DNA of 34,672 bases. It comes from a virus. Under the pieces are notes generated by a model. That model ran no database searches and was not told the DNA's origin. It was given only the letters and a program-made list of their open reading frames with translations. The translations under genes were made by a program, and so were the position numbers. Shown here piece after piece: positions 8,630 to 15,428 of this stretch; within the stretch, counting starts at the first letter, position 1, and every line of letters starts with the position of its first letter. Where the stretch lies: positions 1-34,672 of the IMG/VR virus record IMGVR_UViG_3300025133_000356; one strand, 5' to 3'.

Positions 8630-9511
8630 TTAATCTCTGTAAAAAGCATCTTTCTCTAGATTTTCGTTGATGTCTCCCAAAATAACCCTTTCCCTGGGTA
8701 TCTTTACTTCAACTGCATTTTCTCTAACAACGACGCGTGGCTTTGTTTGGTTTTTATCTTCACCCACTAAATAACCCATGACTTTGATGTTTATTTTGGT
8801 CTGAAACTTTCTTTCTTCTTCGGCTAAGTTATTAATATTATTATCTAATGCGAAATCACCCTCAATAAAAGTCTCATAATGATGGCCGTCCTCATATATA
8901 AAAACAGAGTTAATTCCACGAGGTTGAGGGAGTGTTGCAAAGGGGCCAATCAGGTCATTCATGTGCTGTTGGTATTCTGTTCTTAGCGTCACCGCATAGC
9001 TAACTTCAACAAAAACCGGAGCAGGGGCCGATATTGTTTGATAAACAACTTTATTATTTTTTCTTGGAAAATTAAGCTGCCCCCTCTTATACTTGGCACC
9101 AGCTCTTGCAAAATTTCTAGTTTTTTCTTGATTGATTCTCCTAGACACAACAATGGAGCCGCCTTGCTCATCGTTAACTTCCATGGTATTTCCAAAAAAC
9201 CTCTTCGTAAGGTCTTTATTGAAGCTAGTTCTCTCCAGTGTTATGACTGGCAGATTAAAAGAACCATCTCTATCATTTCTTAGACTCTTTTCTTGCTTGA
9301 CATTAAAAGATCTTTCTGTGCCAGTCCACAAAACTGGCACTTTCTTCCAGCCTTTGTTTTTTTGAACTCGCAAATCTAAAGTTTCATCAATCCAATTATA
9401 TAAAGCTTTGTCGATAGTTTCAATAGTGGAAGGTGTGATGATTTTTTCATGAATTATTGTTGGATCATCTACTTCGGCATAATCATGATTTTCATCTTTG
9501 CTACGTGGCAT
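8630..9511 (-). CDS. 15: Tail completion / sheath terminator protein (gp15-like)
   Basis: 293 residues from the ATG at 9511, which has GGGAGGG eight bases upstream. A longer in-frame version reaching 9577 would overlap the upstream gene by 77 nt and lacks such a site, so I reject it. The chosen start still overlaps the upstream stop by 11 nt. Features: VSYAVTLRTEYQQHMNDLI, GHHYETFIEGDFALDNN, KINIKVMGYLVGEDKN and a basic end RENAVEVKIPRERVILGD. T4 gp15 (272 aa) caps the tail at the head-proximal end after sheath polymerisation; size, neighbours (neck gp14-like before, sheath after) and this C-terminal pattern, which I associate with aquatic T4-like phages, support the assignment. Homology itself was not tested. 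Confidence 0.65.
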   Translation of the reverse strand: MPRSKDENHDYAEVDDPTIIHEKIITPSTIETIDKALYNWIDETLDLRVQKNKGWKKVPVLWTGTERSFNVKQEKSLRNDRDGSFNLPVITLERTSFNKDLTKRFFGNTMEVNDEQGGSIVVSRRINQEKTRNFARAGAKYKRGQLNFPRKNNKVVYQTISAPAPVFVEVSYAVTLRTEYQQHMNDLIGPFATLPQPRGINSVFIYEDGHHYETFIEGDFALDNNINNLAEEERKFQTKINIKVMGYLVGEDKNQTKPRVVVRENAVEVKIPRERVILGDINENLEKDAFYRD

Positions 9512-9992
9512 CGAACAAACCCTCCCTAGCTCTAATGGCCCGGGCAGATATCTCAATTCTATGATCAACCTGGCCAAACAACTGCTTTGGCTCTTTTAAA
9601 GTAACCAATTCATAGTAATAATCTCCATACAAAACAAAATCTCCCTCTCTAACGAACAGGTCTTGATCTTCTGTTAATCGTCTTTTGTGAAAATGTACTG
9701 TTATAGAGGCTTTTTTGTCTACTCCATAGTGATCTGTGAAAGTTTCTGGGCCTTCCCATTCAACTAAGGCATAAACCCTTACAGGGGGCAAAAAAGTCTT
9801 ATTGATCGCTTCGCCATATAAAGGATGAAAATCAGTAATCTCCAAATCGATTGGATAATATAAAACTTGCTGGCCTATCACCCTCTCTATAAGCTCATCA
9901 TTGACTTGTTTTACCAAATCCCTCTCTTTTTTCCCCAAAAACATTGGAGGAGGAGGAGCTGATGGCTGCGACCATTTATCTTTTTCTGCCAT
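9501..9992 (-). CDS. 14: Neck / head-completion protein (gp14-like)
   Basis: 163 residues; ATG with a G-rich (GGGGG) site about seven bases upstream. A Pro-rich N-terminus (SAPPPPMF) leads to NDELIERVIGQQVLYYPIDL, then FHPLYGEAINKTFLPPVRVY, and a beta-rich second half (VREGDFVLYGDYYYELV). The arrangement of a YYP-type strand followed by YGEAINKTF resembles the YYVPRE and FGEDLKNKF region of T4 gp14, which helps close the head and connect the tail. T4 gp14 is larger (256 aa), so this is a short form. It overlaps the start of the gp15-like gene and follows the gp13-like gene by 10 nt, the same order as T4 genes 13-14-15. Confidence 0.7.
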   Translation of the reverse strand: MAEKDKWSQPSAPPPPMFLGKKERDLVKQVNDELIERVIGQQVLYYPIDLEITDFHPLYGEAINKTFLPPVRVYALVEWEGPETFTDHYGVDKKASITVHFHKRRLTEDQDLFVREGDFVLYGDYYYELVTLKEPKQLFGQVDHRIEISARAIRAREGLFDAT

Positions 9993-10002
9993 CTTTTACC
10001 CC

Positions 10003-11277
10003 CTATCCGACAAAGACGCCCAATGGTGCATTCATAAGTATTTCATTGGCTGCTTTGGCAGTTTCTGATTGTTTTACTGTAAGCTTATTATAAGTCAACT
10101 CATCTAATATAGTTTTAAGCTCCTCTCTTAATTTTTCTTGTTCTTCTTTTGCTTGCGAAAGCAATTCGGAATGATTTAAAGTAACAGATTCTCCTGGGAT
10201 TGGAATAGTCGAAAACTTTCCGCGAATCTGTCCCAACATTTCTTTAGTCAAGGCCAAGCCAAAACGTCGAATCCATTGTTTACCAATGCTATTGATGCTT
10301 TTATATGGAATATTAGCAAAAGGCAGTGTGTTTAAATTATTAATGCCAGAAACACCAACTCTTCTATCCTCATCTTCTTCCCAAGCATTTTTATGAATAG
10401 TAAACTGAACCCACATCTTTCCAACCTGTGAACTTCTTGGTTGCGGATAAATTCGAATTTTATTATTTTTCAATTCATAACTATAGTGTGAGTTTCTTGT
10501 CCAAATGGCATCTTCATAGGCCATGGCCTGTAATTTATTCTGATAAGGAGGAATAACTTCGAAAGTAGAGTCATCCGCGAACATGCCATAAGTTGATAAA
10601 TTACCAACTGAATTCATTCCGCCATAATAACCAAAGAACCTCCACATTGCATGTGGCGTTTTAAAGAAAACTTTTTTAATATTTATTTTCTTATCATTGA
10701 TAAGCAAACTGCCCGAAAAGCTGCTGCTGATGACAGATTGTAAATCATAATCCTGCACCTTATCTTCAATATCAAAAGAAGCAGAATACTCATTTTCGTA
10801 TCCATCGAGGCCAATCTCTGTGCCGATCCCGTCTGCGACGCGGCCTGCATAAGCTAGCCTAAATTTAGGATATTTTAATTCTATGTTTGTGCCGGGAGAA
10901 ACATCATCTGATGATCCAGACAAAAGACCGTCATGGTCAAAAGAGCCAGTTGTGTCACCCAGCATATTTGGTAAAGAATTTTTAGCTTGATGAATATTAA
11001 TAATATAAGAATATTCCAAAACTGCTTCTTCATATGCTGAATATACATTTTGCTCTGTTAACTCGATATCTAAAACATCGCCGCCTAGCTTTTTAAAGGT
11101 ATAGGATACTTGATCGATGGCGCCAGAAACAAAGTTTGCATCGTATAATGAGGAGTTTGTGTCAGCATATATGCCGAACGCATAGCTTGTAATAGTCTCC
11201 GCAGTAGATCGGGTACCCGTGACAGGTAAAACAATCGTACTAGTCTGACTAGTCGGTGTTAAGGTGGGTGTTGCCAT
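10003..11277 (-). CDS. 13: Neck / head-tail connector protein (gp13-like)
   Basis: 424 residues; ATG with GGAGG eight bases upstream. After a Thr/Ser-rich N-terminus, residues ~65-95 carry LDIELTEQNVYSAYEEAVLE and YSYIINIHQAKN, a helical pattern I associate with gp13-type neck proteins and other head-tail adaptors. The middle holds an aromatic segment (MWRFFGYYGGMNSVGN) and a beta-strand region (NKIRIYPQPR, GKMWVQFTIHK). The C-terminus is an amphipathic helix with many Glu/Lys. It is longer than T4 gp13 (309 aa). It is the first gene after the terminator that closes the capsid operon and before gp14/gp15-like genes. An A/T stretch TTTATAAACT 30 nt upstream might act as a promoter, but this is weak. 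Confidence 0.62.
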   Translation of the reverse strand: MATPTLTPTSQTSTIVLPVTGTRSTAETITSYAFGIYADTNSSLYDANFVSGAIDQVSYTFKKLGGDVLDIELTEQNVYSAYEEAVLEYSYIINIHQAKNSLPNMLGDTTGSFDHDGLLSGSSDDVSPGTNIELKYPKFRLAYAGRVADGIGTEIGLDGYENEYSASFDIEDKVQDYDLQSVISSSFSGSLLINDKKINIKKVFFKTPHAMWRFFGYYGGMNSVGNLSTYGMFADDSTFEVIPPYQNKLQAMAYEDAIWTRNSHYSYELKNNKIRIYPQPRSSQVGKMWVQFTIHKNAWEEDEDRRVGVSGINNLNTLPFANIPYKSINSIGKQWIRRFGLALTKEMLGQIRGKFSTIPIPGESVTLNHSELLSQAKEEQEKLREELKTILDELTYNKLTVKQSETAKAANEILMNAPLGVFVG

Positions 11278-11317
11278 TCATGAAGCCTCCGATGTAGTAA
11301 TTAGTTTATAAAATTAG

Positions 11318-11351
11318 AAAACCCCGCCTCAGAATTCCAAGACGGGGTTTT
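11318..11351. terminator. Strong, probably bidirectional terminator after the capsid gene
   Basis: A nine-base perfect stem (11318-11326 with 11343-11351: AAAACCCCG / CGGGGTTTT) with a 16-base loop. On the minus strand it is followed by CTAATTTT; on the plus strand by TG after five T. It lies between the stop of the major capsid gene (11373) and the neck gene start (11277), and would end the scaffold-capsid transcript. Confidence 0.85.
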
Positions 11352-11372
11352 TGCTCTAATTAGCAGATCTTA

Positions 11373-12314
11373 TTAGACAAGATCTTTGACGACAACCAAG
11401 CCATACATATCAGGTCGGACCATCTGTTTGGCATAGCGAGTCATCACGCCCTTACGGGGCACGAAGTCCTCGGTACCGAAGATCGTCGGAGTGACCTGGA
11501 GAGGTACGTACGGAGCGTAAACATAGCCGCTTTCAAGGAAGCTTCCACCTTTACGGCCGACAAGAATAAGGTTGCGTAGGAAGTACGGATCAACATACAC
11601 GTCCCATTTCTTGCTAATGCTGCCAGTCTTTAGCGCACCAACAGTGCCTCTGTCAGTATCAACACCAACGTTGGCGCGGAATCCAGAGGTAAACTCAAGG
11701 AGGTTGGCAACTTCAGGTGAGGTCACGATGAAGTTAGCTCCGCCACGAAGAGTCTTTCTGTGGATAGCCGCCGACACATCGTTAATGGTCTCGACAAGAG
11801 TCTCATACCACTCACTGACAGTACCGGTGAAGTCCGGGCCGGCGATGTTGGCGGCGACTGCATGGTCAGCACCTGTTTCGCGGTTGACGAAACGGCCGGG
11901 CATGCGGGACCAGTAAAGAGTACCACCGGTCGCACCAACGACAAGATCCTCAAGAATCTCACGATCAATCTCTAGAGCAATGTGCTCGGAAAGAATTGAA
12001 GTAAGCTCGACCTCGGCATCCAAGTTGTGGTAGGCGTTAAGATCCTGACCAAGCTCTGGAGTCCACTTAGCTTTGAGCTTTCTGGTGATCGCCGTGACAG
12101 CCACGGAATCGACACGAATGTCAATCTCGGGAATATCAGTGCTAACCTCGTTAGTAAACGGGCCGGCCGGCGTGGTCGCATGCGATTCAAGCAACCACTC
12201 TGAAGCACCCTTGACTGCACCAAGTGCATTCGCGGGGTCGAAGTTATCAGCCGTTGCATATTCCCAAACTAGTGCCGCGCCGTTTCCGCCCAAAGTACCA
12301 GAAAGAGTCGTCAT
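11373..12314 (-). CDS. 23: Major capsid protein gp23-like, C-terminal part (frame broken)
   Basis: 313 codons from an ATG inside the first copy of a 62-bp repeat. It contains the C-terminal two thirds of a gp23-type capsid protein: IDIRVDSVAVTAITRKLKAK, WTPELGQDLNAYHNLDAEVE, LTSILSEHIALEIDREIL, NFIVTSPEVANLLEF and the closing KGVMTRYAKQMVRPDMYGL. The ATG overlaps the stop of the upstream half as ATGA, so reinitiation is formally possible, but no ribosome site is visible and the ATG corresponds to an internal Met (VTMTTLS) in the repaired protein. Deleting one repeat copy joins this exactly to the upstream half to give 597 residues (T4 gp23 has 521). The most likely reading is one gene with an artefactual or mutational duplication. 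Terminator follows. Confidence 0.88.
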   Translation of the reverse strand: MTTLSGTLGGNGAALVWEYATADNFDPANALGAVKGASEWLLESHATTPAGPFTNEVSTDIPEIDIRVDSVAVTAITRKLKAKWTPELGQDLNAYHNLDAEVELTSILSEHIALEIDREILEDLVVGATGGTLYWSRMPGRFVNRETGADHAVAANIAGPDFTGTVSEWYETLVETINDVSAAIHRKTLRGGANFIVTSPEVANLLEFTSGFRANVGVDTDRGTVGALKTGSISKKWDVYVDPYFLRNLILVGRKGGSFLESGYVYAPYVPLQVTPTIFGTEDFVPRKGVMTRYAKQMVRPDMYGLVVVKDLV

Positions 12315-12424
12315 GGTGACACCAGTGTTGGGGGTAATAACAAAACGAATAACGGTTTTGCCGAAAGAGTCGTCATGGTGACACCAGTGTTGGGGGTAAT
12401 AACAAAACGAATAACGGTTTTGCC
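12301..12424. repeat. Exact 62-bp tandem duplication inside the major capsid gene
   Basis: Copies at 12301-12362 and 12363-12424 are identical over 62 bases. 62 is not a multiple of three, so the second copy shifts the frame of the capsid gene. The duplicated segment encodes part of GKTVIRFVITPNTGVTMTTL. No inverted repeats or mobile element flank it. Confidence 0.97.
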
Positions 12425-13228
12425 CATGCCCGGTGCAAAAGAGGTCAAGCGACGCTGGAGCGTTCCGCCCGTAGCCGCGACGTTAATAGCCGACAAATTA
12501 TCTAGATTAAGCTCTTCTCCGCCGTCCTGGAATAGACTAGCCGAAAGGTCATAGATCATAGCTGCTGAACCGGAAAGATCCGGATCAAAGCGAACCAGTT
12601 TGCCAAAGTCATGAGCGCTGATGACGGTACCACCGACGCCAGAAATAATGCCGGCGGCGAGAACACCCTTGAGATCAGAAGCACCATCTGTAGCACCATT
12701 AACAGTGCCAGTTGCGTGGAGATAGATACCATCTCCAATCGTCACGTTCGCCAACGGAGCAGAATATCCATTGCGCAAGTTGTAGAATCCGCCGCCGTCA
12801 TTCGTGGAAAGATCAACACCACCAGTTACCTGGCTAGCGACCACGTTACCGCCATAGAGCGATGTCTGGGCGCTGTCACCTAGGCGCTCGTCAGTTTGGG
12901 TAAAGTCGAGGAAGAAGATGAGGCCTGACGGCAAACTCATCGGTTGCACGGAAACAAGGTCGTTGGCGACCAAGGATCCGAAAACTCGGCGGACGATCGG
13001 GAACGCTACAGAAGCGAAACCCTCAACACCACCACCAGCCATTGTGCTGGCCTCTTTTAATAGTTGTGAAGCCTGATTCTCAAGGAGTCGGGCCATTGCA
13101 TTCTTGGTATGATCAGCTCCGAGGCCTTCCAAGAGTCCAGTGCGTTCCCATTTATCCATTAGGGCAGCACCTTCTCTTTTTAGGTCGCGGCTAACAATAC
13201 CTTCAGTTAATTTATCTAAGACAGACAT
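12311..13228 (-). CDS. 23: Major capsid protein gp23-like, N-terminal part (frame broken)
   Basis: I start it at the ATG 13228 (GGAGG seven bases upstream, protein MSVLDKLTEG); an upstream in-frame start at 13279 would overlap the scaffold gene and has no such site. 305 codons to a TGA inside the repeat; the last ~16 residues (AKPLFVLLL and onward) are out-of-frame translation of the first repeat copy. Capsid features: MARLLENQASQLLKEASTM, then VAFPIVRRVFGSLVANDL, VSVQPMSLPSGLIFFLDFT, all typical for gp23. In T4 the N-terminal 65 residues are removed by gp21 after an (I/L)-x-E motif; here LLKE (E59) is the best candidate by position. It follows the scaffold gene by 23 nt. Confidence 0.9.
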   Translation of the reverse strand: MSVLDKLTEGIVSRDLKREGAALMDKWERTGLLEGLGADHTKNAMARLLENQASQLLKEASTMAGGGVEGFASVAFPIVRRVFGSLVANDLVSVQPMSLPSGLIFFLDFTQTDERLGDSAQTSLYGGNVVASQVTGGVDLSTNDGGGFYNLRNGYSAPLANVTIGDGIYLHATGTVNGATDGASDLKGVLAAGIISGVGGTVISAHDFGKLVRFDPDLSGSAAMIYDLSASLFQDGGEELNLDNLSAINVAATGGTLQRRLTSFAPGMGKTVIRFVITPNTGVTMTTLSAKPLFVLLLPPTLVSP

Positions 13229-13251
13229 GTTTAAACCTCCTATATATGTTT

Positions 13252-14301
13252 TTATGTTAAGCCTGCTAAGATTTTCCATCTCGAAAGAGATGAATCATCT
13301 TTCTTTGTTGCTTTTTGGTTTCTACCATGCAACAATAATCCAGCTGAAGAACTTTTCACGACTTCACTCAGTGATTGTGGCTGTTTTTTAGTTTTTGTGC
13401 TGCCCACTGCGTTTTGAAGAGTTTCGTAAATAACTTTTGCTTCTTCAACTGTTTCGGTTATTGATATAGCTTCGACAATTTTATTTTTTTGCCGCTCATT
13501 CAACGAGTCGCTAATCAAAACCTTATTCGTATATAATAATTTCGCACTAGACAAAGAAGATTCAGTTAATTTATCTCTTAAGAGGTAAATCACTTCCTTC
13601 ATTTCTTCTTTTTCTTTTGCATGAGTTTTATTTTCAAGTTTTAGACCTTCTAGTGCTTTCTTCATGGCCTCAAGTTCTTCTTTTACTTTGGTATCTTGGG
13701 CCCGGGCTAAAACTTGTTCTTGCGCATGATCTAAGTGCGCGGTGGGGACACCATTATTGCCCCAACCAGAAGAAGTGGGCTCTATATCGACAACCAACTC
13801 CTCCAGAATTGACGAAAGAATATCCTCGTCTAATTCAATTTCTTCCTCTAAACTTTCAACCTCTTCCTGCAAAGCACGGGGCTCGTCTTCTGGGACTTCA
13901 TCGCCTAGAATATCGGCCGCGAGATCTTCTTGGCTTTCTCCCGGGGGAGCGAGACCTTCTTCGTCCTGCATTTTCTTTGTCAGCTCGTCAAAGTCAATTT
14001 CGATTTCCTCTTCTTCCTCCGGACAGGGACAAAGCTTTTCGCCATCGACAGTAACAACAGGCATATCTTTAAGAGCAGAATCTTCTTCTGGGGGATCCAT
14101 CTCCAAGCCTGGTTCTTCCAAGCCCATCCCTTCTTCTTCGGCGCCTAGAGCCATTGGATCTTCCGGCTGCTCTAATAGGGCTTCAACTGCTTCTTTGATT
14201 TGATTTGAATACTTTTCTACTATCATGTCTTCGGCATTTTTGAGAGCTGCTTCGCGAAGAGCCTCTGCGTCGACTATAGCTTGTTCTAACATTGATGACA
14301 T
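13252..14301 (-). CDS. 22: Prohead core / scaffolding protein (gp22-like)
   Basis: 349 residues, very acidic in the first half with long Glu/Asp runs between about 50 and 180. The N-terminus (AIVDAEALREAALKNAEDMI, then EKYSNQIKEAVEALLEQ) is helical; residues ~200-260 form a Lys/Glu coiled coil; the last part is basic and Ser-rich, ending SRWKILAGL. Scaffold proteins fill the prohead and are degraded by the gp21 protease; acid-rich helical composition, size (T4 gp22 is 269 aa) and place directly before the capsid gene fit this. ATG with GGGAG eight bases upstream. Two promoter-like elements lie in the 156-nt gap before it, so scaffold and capsid probably form a separately transcribed high-level unit. 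Confidence 0.78.
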   Translation of the reverse strand: MSSMLEQAIVDAEALREAALKNAEDMIVEKYSNQIKEAVEALLEQPEDPMALGAEEEGMGLEEPGLEMDPPEEDSALKDMPVVTVDGEKLCPCPEEEEEIEIDFDELTKKMQDEEGLAPPGESQEDLAADILGDEVPEDEPRALQEEVESLEEEIELDEDILSSILEELVVDIEPTSSGWGNNGVPTAHLDHAQEQVLARAQDTKVKEELEAMKKALEGLKLENKTHAKEKEEMKEVIYLLRDKLTESSLSSAKLLYTNKVLISDSLNERQKNKIVEAISITETVEEAKVIYETLQNAVGSTKTKKQPQSLSEVVKSSSAGLLLHGRNQKATKKDDSSLSRWKILAGLT

Positions 14302-14337
14302 TTATAATCTCCCGGGTTGAAAACGTAAATTATCAGA

Positions 14338-14346
14338 ATAAATAGT
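14338..14346 (-). promoter_or_regulatory. Putative late promoter motif, copy 3
   Basis: ACTATTTAT on the coding strand, 36 nt before the scaffold ATG, in the longest gap of this part of the genome (14302-14457). Same orientation as copies 1, 2 and 4. Confidence 0.45.
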
Positions 14347-14368
14347 ATTGTAATAGAACAAAAGAAAA

Positions 14369-14376
14369 TATTTATA
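14369..14376 (-). promoter_or_regulatory. T4-type late promoter octamer TATAAATA
   Basis: The coding strand reads GGTATATAAATATTTTC, which contains the exact T4 late promoter octamer, 67 nt before the scaffold ATG and 22 nt before motif copy 3. An eight-base A/T match can arise by chance in an A/T-rich gap. Confidence 0.4.
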
Positions 14377-14457
14377 TACCCGTGACCTAGCAGGATAACG
14401 GATTGGCTAAAAAACGCTTCATAGGTTTATATAATATAGCGTGAAAAAGCACATTAT

Positions 14458-15411
14458 TTAATCTTTTATCTCTTCTAAAACCATTTTATATATTTTTCCT
14501 GTTTTATTATTTCTTATACTTAAATACTCTTCTTCCTCAATAACTGTCCAATCACCTCTATCATTTTTAAGATGTAAGTCGCCAGTATATAAATTTGCCC
14601 AACGTCTGGACGGCGATCCTAAATCATGCGAGTTATCACTGCCCGGTACTACATTGCCGGCTACTTCAAGTTTCTCTGTTGGGCTCGTAGTTCCGATGCC
14701 GACATAGCCAGACTGATCAACGACCAAGTGGTTTTCATTTGCATTGGCGCTGATTGCAAGGTGATTTAATAAGTTATTAGTAACATCACATCTAATGTTT
14801 GCCATCGTCGACCCGTCGCCACTCTGAAATATAATTTGGCCGTCGCCGTCGTCGGCGCTGCGAAGAAGAAGTTTGGGGTGTTCATCATTAAGCTCCAGCA
14901 GGGCACCTGGAGAAGTTGTACCAATCCCAACCCGGCCGGAAGGGTCAATAACAAAATGATCCTCGGCTGTGCCGGCACTAAATGCAAAATGATTTAATGT
15001 GTTAGACGTGGTGTCGCAACGCATATTGAAAAGTTGCGTGCTGGCCGCATTTTTAAATAAAATTTGGGAGTCGCCATGAGAATGGTTTGTTTTGAAAAGA
15101 AGCTTAGGGTGTTCGTCATTAATCTCCAATGATGCACCAGGAGAAACTGTTCCAATTCCAATCTTGCCAGTAAAACTATGTATATCGTCATCAGAATCAC
15201 CAAAACTAGTGCTGCCGGTGGCGCTAATATTTGTAACTTGCTGGTTAACAACATTGACTTTTAATTCATTGGCTACCAGAGTGCCAGAGACTTCTACGTC
15301 GCCCTTGAAAAAACTAGAACCAGTGATTTGATGTCTGGCAGTTGAAGAATCTCCAAAACGCGTGCTACCGGAAATAAGGAGCGCATTTTTTATAACTATC
15401 TTATCTGGCAT
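14458..15411 (-). CDS. Fibre / virion appendage protein with two DEHPKL modules
   Basis: 317 residues; ATG with AGGAG nine bases upstream. Ser/Gly/Thr/Asn-rich, as in phage fibres. The N-terminal part has VSGTLVANELKVNV and GSTSFGDSDDDIHSFTG. Two ~75-residue modules follow (about 85-155 and 160-230), each with IGTxSP, DEHPKLL, QI-F and an NxLNH core. The C-terminal domain (DLGSPSRRWANLYTGDLHLK, GDWTVIEEEEYLS, NNKTGKIYKM) is nearly the same as that of the 563-residue protein at 17403-19094, including 33 identical bases of DNA. Likely a trimeric fibre or head/tail decoration protein that contacts the host surface; the binding partner is not visible. It is the last gene of the appendage cassette. 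Confidence 0.72.
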   Translation of the reverse strand: MPDKIVIKNALLISGSTRFGDSSTARHQITGSSFFKGDVEVSGTLVANELKVNVVNQQVTNISATGSTSFGDSDDDIHSFTGKIGIGTVSPGASLEINDEHPKLLFKTNHSHGDSQILFKNAASTQLFNMRCDTTSNTLNHFAFSAGTAEDHFVIDPSGRVGIGTTSPGALLELNDEHPKLLLRSADDGDGQIIFQSGDGSTMANIRCDVTNNLLNHLAISANANENHLVVDQSGYVGIGTTSPTEKLEVAGNVVPGSDNSHDLGSPSRRWANLYTGDLHLKNDRGDWTVIEEEEYLSIRNNKTGKIYKMVLEEIKD

Positions 15412-15428
15412 GCGTCAAGCTCCTATTG

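Noticed and set aside
9512-9577. 22-codon N-terminal extension of the gp15-like protein
   Set aside because: It lies wholly inside the upstream gp14-like gene and has no ribosome site; ATG 9511 has GGGAGGG.
13229-13279. 17-codon N-terminal extension of the capsid protein
   Set aside because: It has no ribosome site and overlaps the scaffold gene; ATG 13228 has GGAGG at ideal distance.
13742-14203. Plus-strand 153-codon ORF, Ser-rich
   Set aside because: Antisense shadow of the Glu/Asp-rich codons of the scaffold gene; no ribosome site, and the neighbours all read the other way.
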